Origin: Pontibacter vulgaris
GTDB lineage: Bacteria > Bacteroidota > Bacteroidia > Cytophagales > Hymenobacteraceae
Direction of reading: 5' to 3'
Length of the DNA: 64,000 nt
Assembly: GCF_022758145.1 (NCBI RefSeq)
Contig: NZ_JAJVDH010000003.1
Coordinates: 806,001 to 870,000 of the forward strand
Positions 36,348 to 45,096 of the stretch are shown here, piece after piece (the stretch's first letter is position 1; each line of letters begins with the position of its first letter). The position numbers were made by a program, and so were the translations under genes. Under the pieces are notes generated by a model. That model did no database searches, was not told the DNA's origin, and saw only the letters and a list, made by a program, of their open reading frames with translations.

Positions 36348-36348
36348 C

Positions 36349-36376
36349 AAAAGGCAACTATCTATAGTTGCCTTTT
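36349..36376 (+). terminator. Terminator of tRNA-Ala
   Basis: Thirteen-bp stem AAAAGGCAACTAT and complement with a minimal loop, ending in TTTTT. Confidence 0.88.
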
Positions 36377-36542
36377 TCGTTTTGTGGCTTCTATACTTAC
36401 ATACTCAATCCTGCCATCAAAGACTGCTGTTGGCAGTTGCAAGAATCTTCACAAAAGGTAGAGCAACATAATGTAGCCCGCAACAGAGTATAATCTACAA
36501 TAAGCTAATTGTTAGCCCTAACAACTATATAAAAGACTTATA

Positions 36543-36595
36543 AGTGTCTAAAACAAAAGCCTGCTCTATTGGAGCAGGCTTTTGTTTTAGACACT
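36543..36595 (-). terminator. Very long perfect terminator hairpin
   Basis: Arms 36543-36566 and 36572-36595 are perfect complements over 24 bp (AGTGTCTAAAACAAAAGCCT...) with loop TATTG. It lies 21 bp past the stop of the minus-strand T9SS gene. It is unusually long for a simple terminator. Confidence 0.8.
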
Positions 36596-36616
36596 ATTTT
36601 AACGATAATGTATAGT

Positions 36617-38581
36617 TTATAATACCATCAGCTTATAGTTAAACTGATCCTGTTGGGTTGTAACTTTCAGCATATAAACACTTTTACCCTTTACATACTT
36701 CCCTAAACCTAAAATCAGTTCCTGATTTGCCTCAATAGTGCCTTTGTACAGCACACCAACAGTTTTTCCAGTCAAATCCACCAATTCAATTTTTAACTCA
36801 TCAGCTACATTTGAGTTTATTCTGAGCTGGCCATTATGGTTTACTGGATTAGGGTATACTGTAATTTGCCCCTGTGCTTCATCAAGATTATTAATGGCAA
36901 TTGATTTAGATGTAGAGCTTGCCGATATCTTGCTAGCAGATGAAGTTGTAGTGTTGCATGGCCCTAAAACGGCTCCACGCTGTAGCTCTTTTGCTACATT
37001 TTGCTCATTCACTTCTTTCTGCTTACCATCTTTACACATAATTACTACTGTAGGCTTGTTACCATTAACAGGGGTTGTAGTAGTTGTATCACCTCTCACA
37101 TCCTGTACTGTAACAGTTACATCGCTCAGGGCAGTGCAACCCAATGCATCAGTTACCATAAGATTATAGGTTGTTGTAACTGTAGGGCATACCTGCAACG
37201 ATTGAGAGGTAGCTCCTGTACTCCACTTATAAGTATAAGGTGCCTTCCCTCCGGATGCAGTTGCTGCCAGCGTCGTGCAGCTTTCCGGGGCATAACCATA
37301 ATAAACCACAGCATCAGCTCCTGCATCGGCTACCAGCGCATCCAGTACAACAATCGTTGCTGAGGCAGTATTGCTACACCCATTGGCATCTGTATAACTA
37401 TAAACTATTGTGTGAGTACCTACTCCGGCAACTTCCGGATAAAACACCCCGTTCTGAATGCCATTCCCCTGGTAAATACCTCCATTCGGGCTTCCGGCTA
37501 ATGTTACAGGCCCTGCATTTAAACATACTTCGGCAGGTAAGTTTAACGCTACCTGAGGCAGTGGAGCCTCATCAAGTGCTATATGCACATGCTTACTAAC
37601 GCAACCCAGGGCATCTACTACTATGCCAGTGTATTCACCTGCTGGTAAGCCTTTAAATTCAGGAGAAGTCTGATAAGTATTGCCATCATTAAGTGAATAT
37701 TTGAAAGGAGCAGTTCCGCCCACTACGTTAAAAGTGATAGCACCATTACTGCTGCCAACACAAGGCTTCGAAACTATAGTATAATTTGGAGCAGGCAGTT
37801 CGCAGGCAGCAACTTCAATAATAAAGTCGCGGAGAATGTATGCCCCCGTATAGTCCCCTCCTATCTTTTCTCTGAGTTTTACATTAACCAGCCATTTACC
37901 ATTTACGGGAGTACCCCATGTTAACAGGCCATTGCTGCTTACCTGGAACCCTGTTGCCTGCATTTTTTGATATACGCTATCAGTCAGGCCGTAAGGTACC
38001 TCGAGCGCATATACTTGTTCATGCCCATCCGGGTCTTCCATATTCAGACTAAAACTAATATTCTGGCCAGCCTGGAAACTGAGCAAGGGCAGATCCTGAA
38101 ACTTTGGCGAAGAACTTGGCGCTGACAGTGAGTAGTTTACTACAGCAAATAACCCGATAGAATTATTATTGAAGTTAGAACCTACAGATCGGCAACAGCT
38201 CTTCCAGGATATTTCGTAAACCCCTGGCAGAGCCCATTTAACAACCTGCCTCTGAAAGTGCTCAACAGTTGTGCTATCCGAAAGAAATGTTTGCGAAACA
38301 GTTTTCATTGAGGTTTCAAGCTTGGGGCTGCCCTGATAACGAGGTATAACAGATCCGACTTCGCTCTTATCCCAATAACTTTTTATCAGTATCTCATACC
38401 TGCCATCACCAAGATGATTATAAGAAATTATACCGCCTTTAAAATGAGAGGCTGTAGCCGAAAAACCTATTAGAAAGAAAGCAAGCAGGCATAACAGGAA
38501 TCGAAAAATGGGAAAACCTTTGCATTGGCTGGCACTGTTCTTTATAAAGGCTGATGAATTGATGAGTAAAGCTTGCTCCAT
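36617..38581 (-). CDS. Large secreted surface protein with T9SS type A sorting domain
   Basis: With ATG 38579-38581, preceded by AAAAGGA at good spacing, the product is 654 residues; an upstream in-frame ATG adds 11 residues without support. A signal sequence (RFLLCLLAFFLIGFSATAS) precedes a region with cadherin/Ig-like sandwiches, a SprB-type repeat (CVGSSNGAITFNVVGGTAPF...), a PKD-like part (ASGGKAPYTYKWSTGATS) and a C-terminal sorting domain (ITVYPNPVNHNGQLRIN...). It should cross the outer membrane by the type IX system and be attached or released. SprB-like repeats occur in gliding adhesins, so adhesion or motility is a fair inference. Confidence 0.85.
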   Translation of the reverse strand: MEQALLINSSAFIKNSASQCKGFPIFRFLLCLLAFFLIGFSATASHFKGGIISYNHLGDGRYEILIKSYWDKSEVGSVIPRYQGSPKLETSMKTVSQTFLSDSTTVEHFQRQVVKWALPGVYEISWKSCCRSVGSNFNNNSIGLFAVVNYSLSAPSSSPKFQDLPLLSFQAGQNISFSLNMEDPDGHEQVYALEVPYGLTDSVYQKMQATGFQVSSNGLLTWGTPVNGKWLVNVKLREKIGGDYTGAYILRDFIIEVAACELPAPNYTIVSKPCVGSSNGAITFNVVGGTAPFKYSLNDGNTYQTSPEFKGLPAGEYTGIVVDALGCVSKHVHIALDEAPLPQVALNLPAEVCLNAGPVTLAGSPNGGIYQGNGIQNGVFYPEVAGVGTHTIVYSYTDANGCSNTASATIVVLDALVADAGADAVVYYGYAPESCTTLAATASGGKAPYTYKWSTGATSQSLQVCPTVTTTYNLMVTDALGCTALSDVTVTVQDVRGDTTTTTPVNGNKPTVVIMCKDGKQKEVNEQNVAKELQRGAVLGPCNTTTSSASKISASSTSKSIAINNLDEAQGQITVYPNPVNHNGQLRINSNVADELKIELVDLTGKTVGVLYKGTIEANQELILGLGKYVKGKSVYMLKVTTQQDQFNYKLMVL

Positions 38582-38614
38582 ATAGTATCCTTTTAAGTTT
38601 GTAAAGCAACACAT

Positions 38615-39313
38615 ACTAGTGCGCCATTCATAAATTTCAGAAACAATATAGTAAGCTTATATAATTAACAATATAAATTATCGAATATTATAACAAATTA
38701 TAATTTAAAGAATAAAACAAACTACTGCTAGCCCACCATTTGTACTAAATCATATCAGTAAAGCAATTCAGAAACGGCATGTTCACAAAGCAGTCTGATA
38801 ACACCTACCGCACACAAGCAATAAGCAATTAAAAACATATCGGATTAGTAATATTGCAAATCCATCCACAGTTTACTAATAGCCAATAGTCAGCTATAAA
38901 CACTTAATTAATTACAAAGGCATAATCACAACACAATCCAACCTTATTCACCTTAACACATTCAACCACTTAAATATTTGCAATTTCTACCAGAAGCTAC
39001 TACAATTGTATAAAACATATCAATTTTGAATATACAATATCACTAACATTAAAATGTTTATAAAATTGATAATTTAAAAACTAATTCAACCAACTTCTTT
39101 AGGTTACTCAAAAATTAATATCAGGAGTATGTATGCTTGCATACATTTTTAATTATTCAGAGCCAATAAAATTATCTAGCCTTATAAATGCCTTACCAAA
39201 CAGCTAAAAAATTAAATTTTTAAATATGATTATTCAATCAAAACCATAGCACTAATACAGTATTTATACTCCGTTAAAGCTGACATCAATCTGAGCCTCT
39301 TAATCTATACCAT
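38615..39313. other. Very AT-rich gene-free gap
   Basis: About 700 bp between two divergent T9SS substrate genes, with A/T content clearly above the rest of the window and no open frame worth calling. It must hold both promoters, but I find no clean TTG-N19-TAnnTTTG pair. It lacks the hairpin repeats seen in other long gaps and lacks the octamer. Confidence 0.6.
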
Positions 39314-40345
39314 ATGAAAACAATTCTACTACCATCAACACGTCTGCTATACCACTTCTGCCTGCTATGGATTGTTTTGCTTTTTGCTAATGCCAGAACG
39401 CATGCATGGGCCAATAACGCTTACCAACAGGCAACTACGCCGACTATTGAATTAGTGGATCCGCCTCAGACTATTACTGCAACAAACGGAGGAGAGCAAA
39501 CTCAATTTTATGTTATTTATTTTAATGATATCCCGAAATTTCAATCAGCATTCATCACGGTTACAGACCCTTCTGGAGAATTTACTATCTCAGCCGACTC
39601 TGTTAATTTCAGTCAGGTATTAGAAATTAAATCGAACGTAGATGGCTCTTTTCCGGAAACTGTACAAATCCATGTCAAATATAAGCCCTCAGGATCTGGA
39701 GAGCATATGGCAACCATTTCTCATAGCACACCAGGCGCAGAAACGCAGAATTTTAATGTTACAGGAGTAACTATTATCCCATTGCCTGTTCAATTACGGT
39801 CATTTAAAGCAAATAAGAGTCAATCTTCAGTGGTGCTGTATTGGAAAGCCGCTGCTGATGAAGATCTTTCACATTTCGAAATAGAAGCCTCTGCCAATCC
39901 TGGAAACGGATTTAAGAAAATAGGCACCATTGCTATTAACCTTAAGAATACGAAACTGGAAACTGATTATACTTTTGTTCACAACACTGCTAATAAAAGT
40001 AACTGGCAATATTTCCGGCTGGCGCAGGTATACTTCAACCACAGCACTTTATACAGTAAAATTATTGCAGTAAATGTAGAACTGATAACCGAAAACACAA
40101 CTGCTGTATCGCCAAACCCCTTTTCCACAACTTCTCAGCTAAGCATATCGGCAGTAGAAGCCGGAAAGGTGAAAGTAGTAATGCATAACTTAAAGGGAGC
40201 GGAAGTCTTTAATGGATCTTATGATGTAATAGGCGGCGAAAACAAATTAGACCTGAATGCCATGCAAGAGCAGCCAGCGGGTGTGTACATCCTAACCTCA
40301 GAACTACATGGTGTAGTGAATAAGCTTAAACTTGTTAAACTATAA
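39314..40345 (+). CDS. Secreted protein with T9SS type A sorting domain
   Basis: This 343-residue protein has a signal peptide (MKTILLPSTRLLYHFCLLWI..., cleavage about residue 33), an Ig-like beta-sandwich resembling an ASH/MSP-type domain (about 45-155), a fibronectin-like module with PLPVQLRSFKANKSQ, very common just before sorting domains, and a C-terminal type A sorting signal (AVSPNPFSTTSQLSI...GVYILTSELHGVVNKLKLVKL). It is exported by the type IX machinery. The specific function is unknown. It is divergent from the other T9SS substrate across the AT-rich gap. Confidence 0.85.
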   Translation: MKTILLPSTRLLYHFCLLWIVLLFANARTHAWANNAYQQATTPTIELVDPPQTITATNGGEQTQFYVIYFNDIPKFQSAFITVTDPSGEFTISADSVNFSQVLEIKSNVDGSFPETVQIHVKYKPSGSGEHMATISHSTPGAETQNFNVTGVTIIPLPVQLRSFKANKSQSSVVLYWKAAADEDLSHFEIEASANPGNGFKKIGTIAINLKNTKLETDYTFVHNTANKSNWQYFRLAQVYFNHSTLYSKIIAVNVELITENTTAVSPNPFSTTSQLSISAVEAGKVKVVMHNLKGAEVFNGSYDVIGGENKLDLNAMQEQPAGVYILTSELHGVVNKLKLVKL

Positions 40346-40359
40346 CTGTTAAACTGATC

Positions 40360-40393
40360 AGGTATAAACTATACTTCAGAAAAGGTTATACCT
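40360..40393 (+). terminator. Weak hairpin after the T9SS protein gene
   Basis: AGGTATAA / TTATACCT, 8 bp, 18-nt loop, no strong T run. Possibly a terminator. Confidence 0.3.
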
Positions 40394-40494
40394 ATTGCCT
40401 CAGTTTTAAGCCTTACTTACCCTTTAACTATACTTTATACGACCCGCCAACCCTGCTAAGCGTACTTGTAAAGACCAATCACTAATTTAAAACG

Positions 40495-40507
40495 AGGGGA
40501 GGAAAGT
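40495..40507 (+). promoter_or_regulatory. Strong Shine-Dalgarno of the DUF2267 gene
   Basis: GAGGGGAGGAAAG directly before the ATG at 40508. A near-perfect anti-SD match is unusual here, where most genes have none or a weak one, and it fixes the start. Confidence 0.7.
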
Positions 40508-40942
40508 ATGGCGTTTAACTTTGAGGACAATAAGAAAGATGCGGTAGTACTTTTAAATGCCGTAGCGCAGGAGCTTAATACCGATGATATGAATCAGGCA
40601 GGGCGCGTGTTCAGGGCGGTATTGCAAAGTATACGCGACAGGCTGCCGGTAAACGAAGCCGTGCATTTTGCAGCACAGCTGCCTATTATCTGGAAAGGAA
40701 TATACTTCGACCAGTATGAACCGGATAAAGTACCGATAACAATTCGGGATGCGCAGGCCTGGCTCGATTACATCAGAAGCAAAAATGCGTTTGCAGCCAA
40801 CAACGATTTTCAGCAGGACGAAGAAATAGCACACGCTTTCAGAGCTGTTTTCAACACTTTACAGAAGTATATTTCTGAAGGACAGTTGCAGCAGGTAAAA
40901 CAGGCCTTGCACCAGGACATACAGGAAATGCTGGAAGTATAA
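40508..40942 (+). CDS. DUF2267 domain protein
   Basis: This 144-residue protein matches DUF2267 along its length: two helical halves of about 65 residues with the motifs AGRVFRAVLQSIRDRLPVNEAVHFAAQLP and IWKGIYFDQYEP. The biochemical role is unknown; homologues occur near stress or photosynthesis genes in other bacteria. It is cytoplasmic. The strong Shine-Dalgarno suggests high translation. The gene ends in two overlapping AAGTATAA octamers (40935 and 40941) and then its terminator. Confidence 0.85.
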   Translation: MAFNFEDNKKDAVVLLNAVAQELNTDDMNQAGRVFRAVLQSIRDRLPVNEAVHFAAQLPIIWKGIYFDQYEPDKVPITIRDAQAWLDYIRSKNAFAANNDFQQDEEIAHAFRAVFNTLQKYISEGQLQQVKQALHQDIQEMLEV

Positions 40943-40947
40943 GTATA

Positions 40948-40981
40948 AACAAAGAGCCACCCGACCAGGTGGCTCTTTGTT
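40948..40981 (+). terminator. Terminator of the DUF2267 gene
   Basis: Fourteen-bp perfect stem AACAAAGAGCCACC and complement with a 6-nt loop (CGACCA), followed by a short TTG run. Confidence 0.88.
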
Positions 40982-41043
40982 GTTAGCGGTATCGGGCTTT
41001 GGCAAAGTATAAAAGTATACCTATCCAGCCCCTATAATAATTG

Positions 41044-41961
41044 TTACACAAACAAGCCCTCCACAGAAAGGTAACGCTCGCCGGTATCGTAGCAGAAAGT
41101 AAGAATCCTGGAGCCTGCCGGCACCCCTTCATCTAACTTCTGGGCCACAGCGGCCAACGATCCTCCTGATGATACACCTATAAAGATACCTTCTTCCAGG
41201 GCAGCACGACGGGCATAATTAAAGGCATCATCCGCTTTTACCTGTATCACGCCATCTAAAAGTGTTGTATCCATTATTTTAGGAATAAAACCTGCTCCAA
41301 CGCCCTGTATCGGGTGCGGCCCTGGTTGTCCGCCGCTAAGCACCGGCGAAGCTTCCGGTTCTACAGCAAATACTTTCAGGTTAGGGAAACGCTGCTTCAG
41401 CACTTTGGCCACACCGGTAATATGCCCGCCTGTACCTACACCTGTTATTAAATAGTCGAATCCTTCCGGGAAGTCGCGCAATATTTCCTGTGCAGTTGTA
41501 TCAATATGAATCTGTGTATTGGCTTCATTATCAAACTGCATCGGCATCCAGGCATCAGAAATATCTGCTACCATTTCCTGCGCTTTTTCAATAGCTCCTT
41601 TCATGCCTTTCTCACGTGGCGTAAGTTCCAGTTTGGCACCATAAGCAGCCATCAAACGCCGGCGCTCTATCGACATCGATTCGGGCATTACCAACACCAA
41701 CTGATAGCCTTTTACAGCAGCTACCATCGCCAGGCCAACCCCTGTGTTACCCGACGTAGGTTCTATGATCACGCTATTCTTGTTAAGTATGCCTTTGCGC
41801 TCGGCATCCTCGATCATGGAGAGGGCAATGCGGTCTTTTATACTTCCGCCGGGGTTGCTGCGCTCCAGCTTCATCCATACTTCTGCCTGCTTATCAAACA
41901 GCTTGTTGATGCGCACAACAGGTGTATTTCCTATAGTTTCTAGTATAGTATTGGCTTTCAT
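41044..41961 (-). CDS. cysM: Cysteine synthase (O-acetylserine sulfhydrylase), CysM/CysK type
   Basis: This 305-residue PLP enzyme makes cysteine from O-acetylserine and sulfide. The PLP lysine is Lys42 (NPGGSIKDR), the phosphate/substrate loop TSGNTG is at 69-74, and GTGGHITG forms the phosphate cradle. Length and the [11 protein letters not shown] stretch suit CysM or CysK; I favour CysM from overall pattern. It follows cysE by 18 bp in the same direction, giving the complete serine-to-cysteine route. Confidence 0.93.
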   Translation of the reverse strand: MKANTILETIGNTPVVRINKLFDKQAEVWMKLERSNPGGSIKDRIALSMIEDAERKGILNKNSVIIEPTSGNTGVGLAMVAAVKGYQLVLVMPESMSIERRRLMAAYGAKLELTPREKGMKGAIEKAQEMVADISDAWMPMQFDNEANTQIHIDTTAQEILRDFPEGFDYLITGVGTGGHITGVAKVLKQRFPNLKVFAVEPEASPVLSGGQPGPHPIQGVGAGFIPKIMDTTLLDGVIQVKADDAFNYARRAALEEGIFIGVSSGGSLAAVAQKLDEGVPAGSRILTFCYDTGERYLSVEGLFV

Positions 41962-41979
41962 ATAGTCTAGCTTTATAGT

Positions 41980-42933
41980 TTAGATTGAATAATTAAGTAT
42001 ACCGGCCGGCTCAGAAACTTGGCTTACTTTTATTTGTGGCCGATGGTAGATACGTGAATAAGGAGGCACGCTTTCAGTAAGCCACACGTTGCCGCCTACT
42101 ATGCTATAAGCACCCACTACCGTATTACCGCCCAGTATAGTTGCTCCGGAATAAATAATAACATAATCCTCTATAGTTGGGTGGCGCTTAATATTGGCCA
42201 TAGCCTTGTCTACGCTAAGTGCGCCCAGCGTTACACCCTGGTATACTTTCACATGATTGCCGATGATGGTAGTTTCGCCGATGACAACGCCGGTACCGTG
42301 GTCGATGCAGAAATGCGAGCCTATTTTGGCGCCAGGGTGAATATCGATACCGGTTTTGGCATGTGCATACTCTGATAAAATACGTGGCAGGAACGGAATA
42401 TGCAGGCGATAAAACTCATGGGCAAGCCTGTGCGCCGCCACTGCTCTGAACCCCGGGTAAGACCTTATCACTTCAGTTATACTTTGCGCAGCCGGGTCGC
42501 CGTCTGCAATGGCAACAGCATCCGTCATACAGAGGTGATAGACAGTAGGCAATTGCTGCATTATTTCCTCCGACAGTTGCTTTGCCGGCGCAGGCAACAC
42601 CTTTTCCAGGTTCATCAGTATCTGCTGGAGTTCAATCTGCAGGCCTTCTGCATACACAGCCACTGCTTCGGTCGTATCCAGGCGCTGCTCCGACAAAGGC
42701 GGGAAAAGCAACTGCATAATGCCTTCCAGAAAATGACAGGCCGCAGAGCCAGGCATCTGGTTATGAAGCTTCTGGTGCTCCTCAAAAAGTTTCCTTATAA
42801 AATGATTGTCCATGGATATAGTAACAACAGGGTTTGTAGCCAACTGTTTTAAATACGAAAAGAGGACCTTTTGTGCGGTCCTCTTTTCAGGAGAATTCAA
42901 ATTGAGTTTTTCAGCTACAGGAATACGAGCCAA
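41980..42933 (-). CDS. cysE: Serine O-acetyltransferase
   Basis: This 317-residue hexapeptide-repeat enzyme transfers acetyl from acetyl-CoA to serine. The left-handed beta-helix part has HPGAKIGSHFCIDHGTG with the catalytic His and the HVKVYQGVTLGA segment. The N-terminal about 130 residues are helical, longer than E. coli CysE, in line with the Bacteroidota/EpsC-type. Its product is the substrate of the next gene. No sulfate-assimilation genes adjoin. Confidence 0.92.
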   Translation of the reverse strand: MARIPVAEKLNLNSPEKRTAQKVLFSYLKQLATNPVVTISMDNHFIRKLFEEHQKLHNQMPGSAACHFLEGIMQLLFPPLSEQRLDTTEAVAVYAEGLQIELQQILMNLEKVLPAPAKQLSEEIMQQLPTVYHLCMTDAVAIADGDPAAQSITEVIRSYPGFRAVAAHRLAHEFYRLHIPFLPRILSEYAHAKTGIDIHPGAKIGSHFCIDHGTGVVIGETTIIGNHVKVYQGVTLGALSVDKAMANIKRHPTIEDYVIIYSGATILGGNTVVGAYSIVGGNVWLTESVPPYSRIYHRPQIKVSQVSEPAGILNYSI

Positions 42934-43052
42934 AATAGATTAGTCAGCCTAATAAATCAGGGAGTTATAACAGGTTTTATGCAACCCCGCTGTGCAATGT
43001 AAAAGCGGTTTATACTTTGCTTCGATGACTTGAAAGTATAAGCTGACAGCGC

Positions 43053-44228
43053 CTATAGTTTATGATCCTGGGCTTTCACGATAAATACCAGGAAAAGGAA
43101 AGAGATGAATGCGCAGGCAGCAGCGGCTAAAAATACTATTGAAAAGTTTGCAGGATTGTTACCGTACAGCCACCCCGCTGCCAGGGCGCCTAAACCAATG
43201 CCGGCCTCCAAAGCAATATACATGGTAGCCATGGCGCGGCCACGATGGTCTTTGTGGCTCAGGTCGATGGTCCAGGCGAAAATGGTGGGAGAATTCATAC
43301 CGGAGGCCACACCAAACAAAACACCCGACAGCAATAACTGCGTTGGCGTTGCCGAAAAACCTACTGCCAGCATGGCTAACACAAGCAGCGCTGTGCTTAC
43401 ACGCAACAAGTTCACACGCCCATACTTATCAGAAACGCGACCTGCCATAAACCTTATTGCCAATGAAGAGATCGTAAAACTCAGAAAGAACAAGCCTTTG
43501 TTTTTAATGCCCAGGTGCTCGCTCAGGTCAGGAATAATGGTTAGCACCACGCCATAAGCAAAGTAGCAGAACAACATAACCACAGAAGGAGCAAGTACGC
43601 GGGGTTCAAAAATTTCGCTACGCGATATCTTGAGCAAACCCATTCTGAAACGGTGCGGATCGCTGACTGTTTCGTGCATGCGGGCGATTACAGCTACAGA
43701 TAAAAATGCTGCACCCGACGAAGCATAAAACATTGTATCCAGTGAAAACTGGTTAGCTATGGCCCCGCCCAAAGCCGGCCCGGCTGCCATGCCCAGACTA
43801 CCCGACAAGCCAAGTAAGCCGGTAGCCTCGCCTCTCCTGTTTGTAGGTATAATATCGGCTACATAAGCAGCGGTGCCTGTTGGCGTAAAACCAGTAGAGA
43901 AACCATGCACAAACCGCAACAGCAGAAAAGCAGCTACAGAACCTGTTAAAGGGTATAAAAAGCCGCAAAGTATACAAACAGCACCGCCAACCACCATTAC
44001 CGGTATTCTACCGATCTTATCAGCTAGCTGCCCGCTAAAAGGGCGCGATAAACCCGCTGTTAAAGTAAAAAGAGCAACGATAAGGCCTTTATACTCAGCG
44101 CCACCCAAACTGGAAATATAGGCAGGCAGCTCTGGTATGATCATGTTGAAGCTGGCAAAAAAGAGAAAAGAACTCAAACAAAGCAACCCAAACTGAAGCC
44201 CGTACACCCGCGATACCTGTTCTGCCAT
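43053..44228 (-). CDS. MFS transporter (12-helix exporter type)
   Basis: From ATG 44226-44228 the product is 391 residues with 12 predicted membrane helices. The cytoplasmic loop 2-3 motif is GQLADKIGRIPVMV, and a second copy, GRVSDKYGRVN, lies in the C-terminal half. Motif C-like glycine/proline spacing (GLSGSLGMAAGPALGG) points to drug/metabolite efflux. Seven residues more are possible from an upstream ATG (44249). It could export amino acids or toxic compounds; being next to the cysteine genes suggests but does not show a thiol substrate. Confidence 0.88.
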   Translation of the reverse strand: MAEQVSRVYGLQFGLLCLSSFLFFASFNMIIPELPAYISSLGGAEYKGLIVALFTLTAGLSRPFSGQLADKIGRIPVMVVGGAVCILCGFLYPLTGSVAAFLLLRFVHGFSTGFTPTGTAAYVADIIPTNRRGEATGLLGLSGSLGMAAGPALGGAIANQFSLDTMFYASSGAAFLSVAVIARMHETVSDPHRFRMGLLKISRSEIFEPRVLAPSVVMLFCYFAYGVVLTIIPDLSEHLGIKNKGLFFLSFTISSLAIRFMAGRVSDKYGRVNLLRVSTALLVLAMLAVGFSATPTQLLLSGVLFGVASGMNSPTIFAWTIDLSHKDHRGRAMATMYIALEAGIGLGALAAGWLYGNNPANFSIVFLAAAACAFISFLFLVFIVKAQDHKL

Positions 44229-44299
44229 AATAATTAAAACGTGCCGCAAGTTGGCAAAAACCCGGAATAATGCCGCCAGATTTAAGCTATAGTTTGCAT

Positions 44300-44344
44300 A
44301 AAAAAGGGGAGGCCGGCATTCTAGCTGCCGGCCTCCCCTTTTTT
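44300..44344 (-). terminator. Strong bidirectional terminator
   Basis: Nineteen-bp perfect stem (arms 44300-44318 and 44326-44344, AAAAAAGGGGAGGCCGGCA and complement), 7-nt loop, T run both ways. It ends the PH-like membrane protein gene. Two octamers follow at 44343 and 44350. Confidence 0.93.
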
Positions 44345-44362
44345 ATACTTTATACTTTTGGG

Positions 44363-44857
44363 TTATGATGCCAACACAGTTTTAGCATGCATTTGAACCC
44401 CATTTACCTCAATATTTTTCTCGATGGCAGCCAATCGTAGACTTGTGGCTACATGATTTGCCACCTCGCGCGCAGGAATAGCACTCAGGCTTAACCTTTT
44501 TTTATGACCGCCCTGAAGTTCGAACAGAACAAAGGTTTCAGTTACCCGCATACTTAAAACCTCAGCCCAGTAAAGCACGCTATCGTTACCGTACAGGCCC
44601 AATCTATAAGATATCTTTTCTGGAGTCATAGAAAAATAAGCATCTTTAAGGCGCAGGCGATCGGTAGCTACGGCCAGGGCAAGTATACCCAGCAGGCTGA
44701 TTATACCGGCAGCAACAATCCAGTCGAACCTGAGCCGTGCCTCTTGCAACTCACGAACAAGCGCGTAAGCTCCACCAGAAAATAAAAAGATCCCTGCCAG
44801 CAGGAAGCTTCTTTTAGTTCTTTTTAATTCTTTCTGTGGGTATAAACTAACATACAT
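44363..44857 (-). CDS. Two-helix membrane protein with PH-like domain
   Basis: This 164-residue protein has two membrane helices (about 18-36 and 46-64) and then a beta-rich region of about 80 residues (DAYFSMTPEKISYRLGLYGNDSVLYWAEVLSMRV...), similar in plan to bacterial PH (YcxB/bPH) proteins. No enzymatic motif is visible. Neighbours do not suggest a role; the gene has its own terminator. Confidence 0.6.
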   Translation of the reverse strand: MYVSLYPQKELKRTKRSFLLAGIFLFSGGAYALVRELQEARLRFDWIVAAGIISLLGILALAVATDRLRLKDAYFSMTPEKISYRLGLYGNDSVLYWAEVLSMRVTETFVLFELQGGHKKRLSLSAIPAREVANHVATSLRLAAIEKNIEVNGVQMHAKTVLAS

Positions 44858-45096
44858 AGGTACTATACTTTAAATTGTAAGCAATCTGGCATAGATAACT
44901 GCTGTACTTCCTGCCATTAAAGAAATTTCCTCTATACTTTCCGAAGCTAAACAAGAGATTTTATAGCCCCTTTTCGCTTTACAAATTAAATATAGCTATA
45001 TTTTACCATACAACCTTATTTTTATAACTATATTAATACAAATATTAATATACCAACAAATAAAATAAAATAGCCCGGTAGACAACTAAAACAAGT

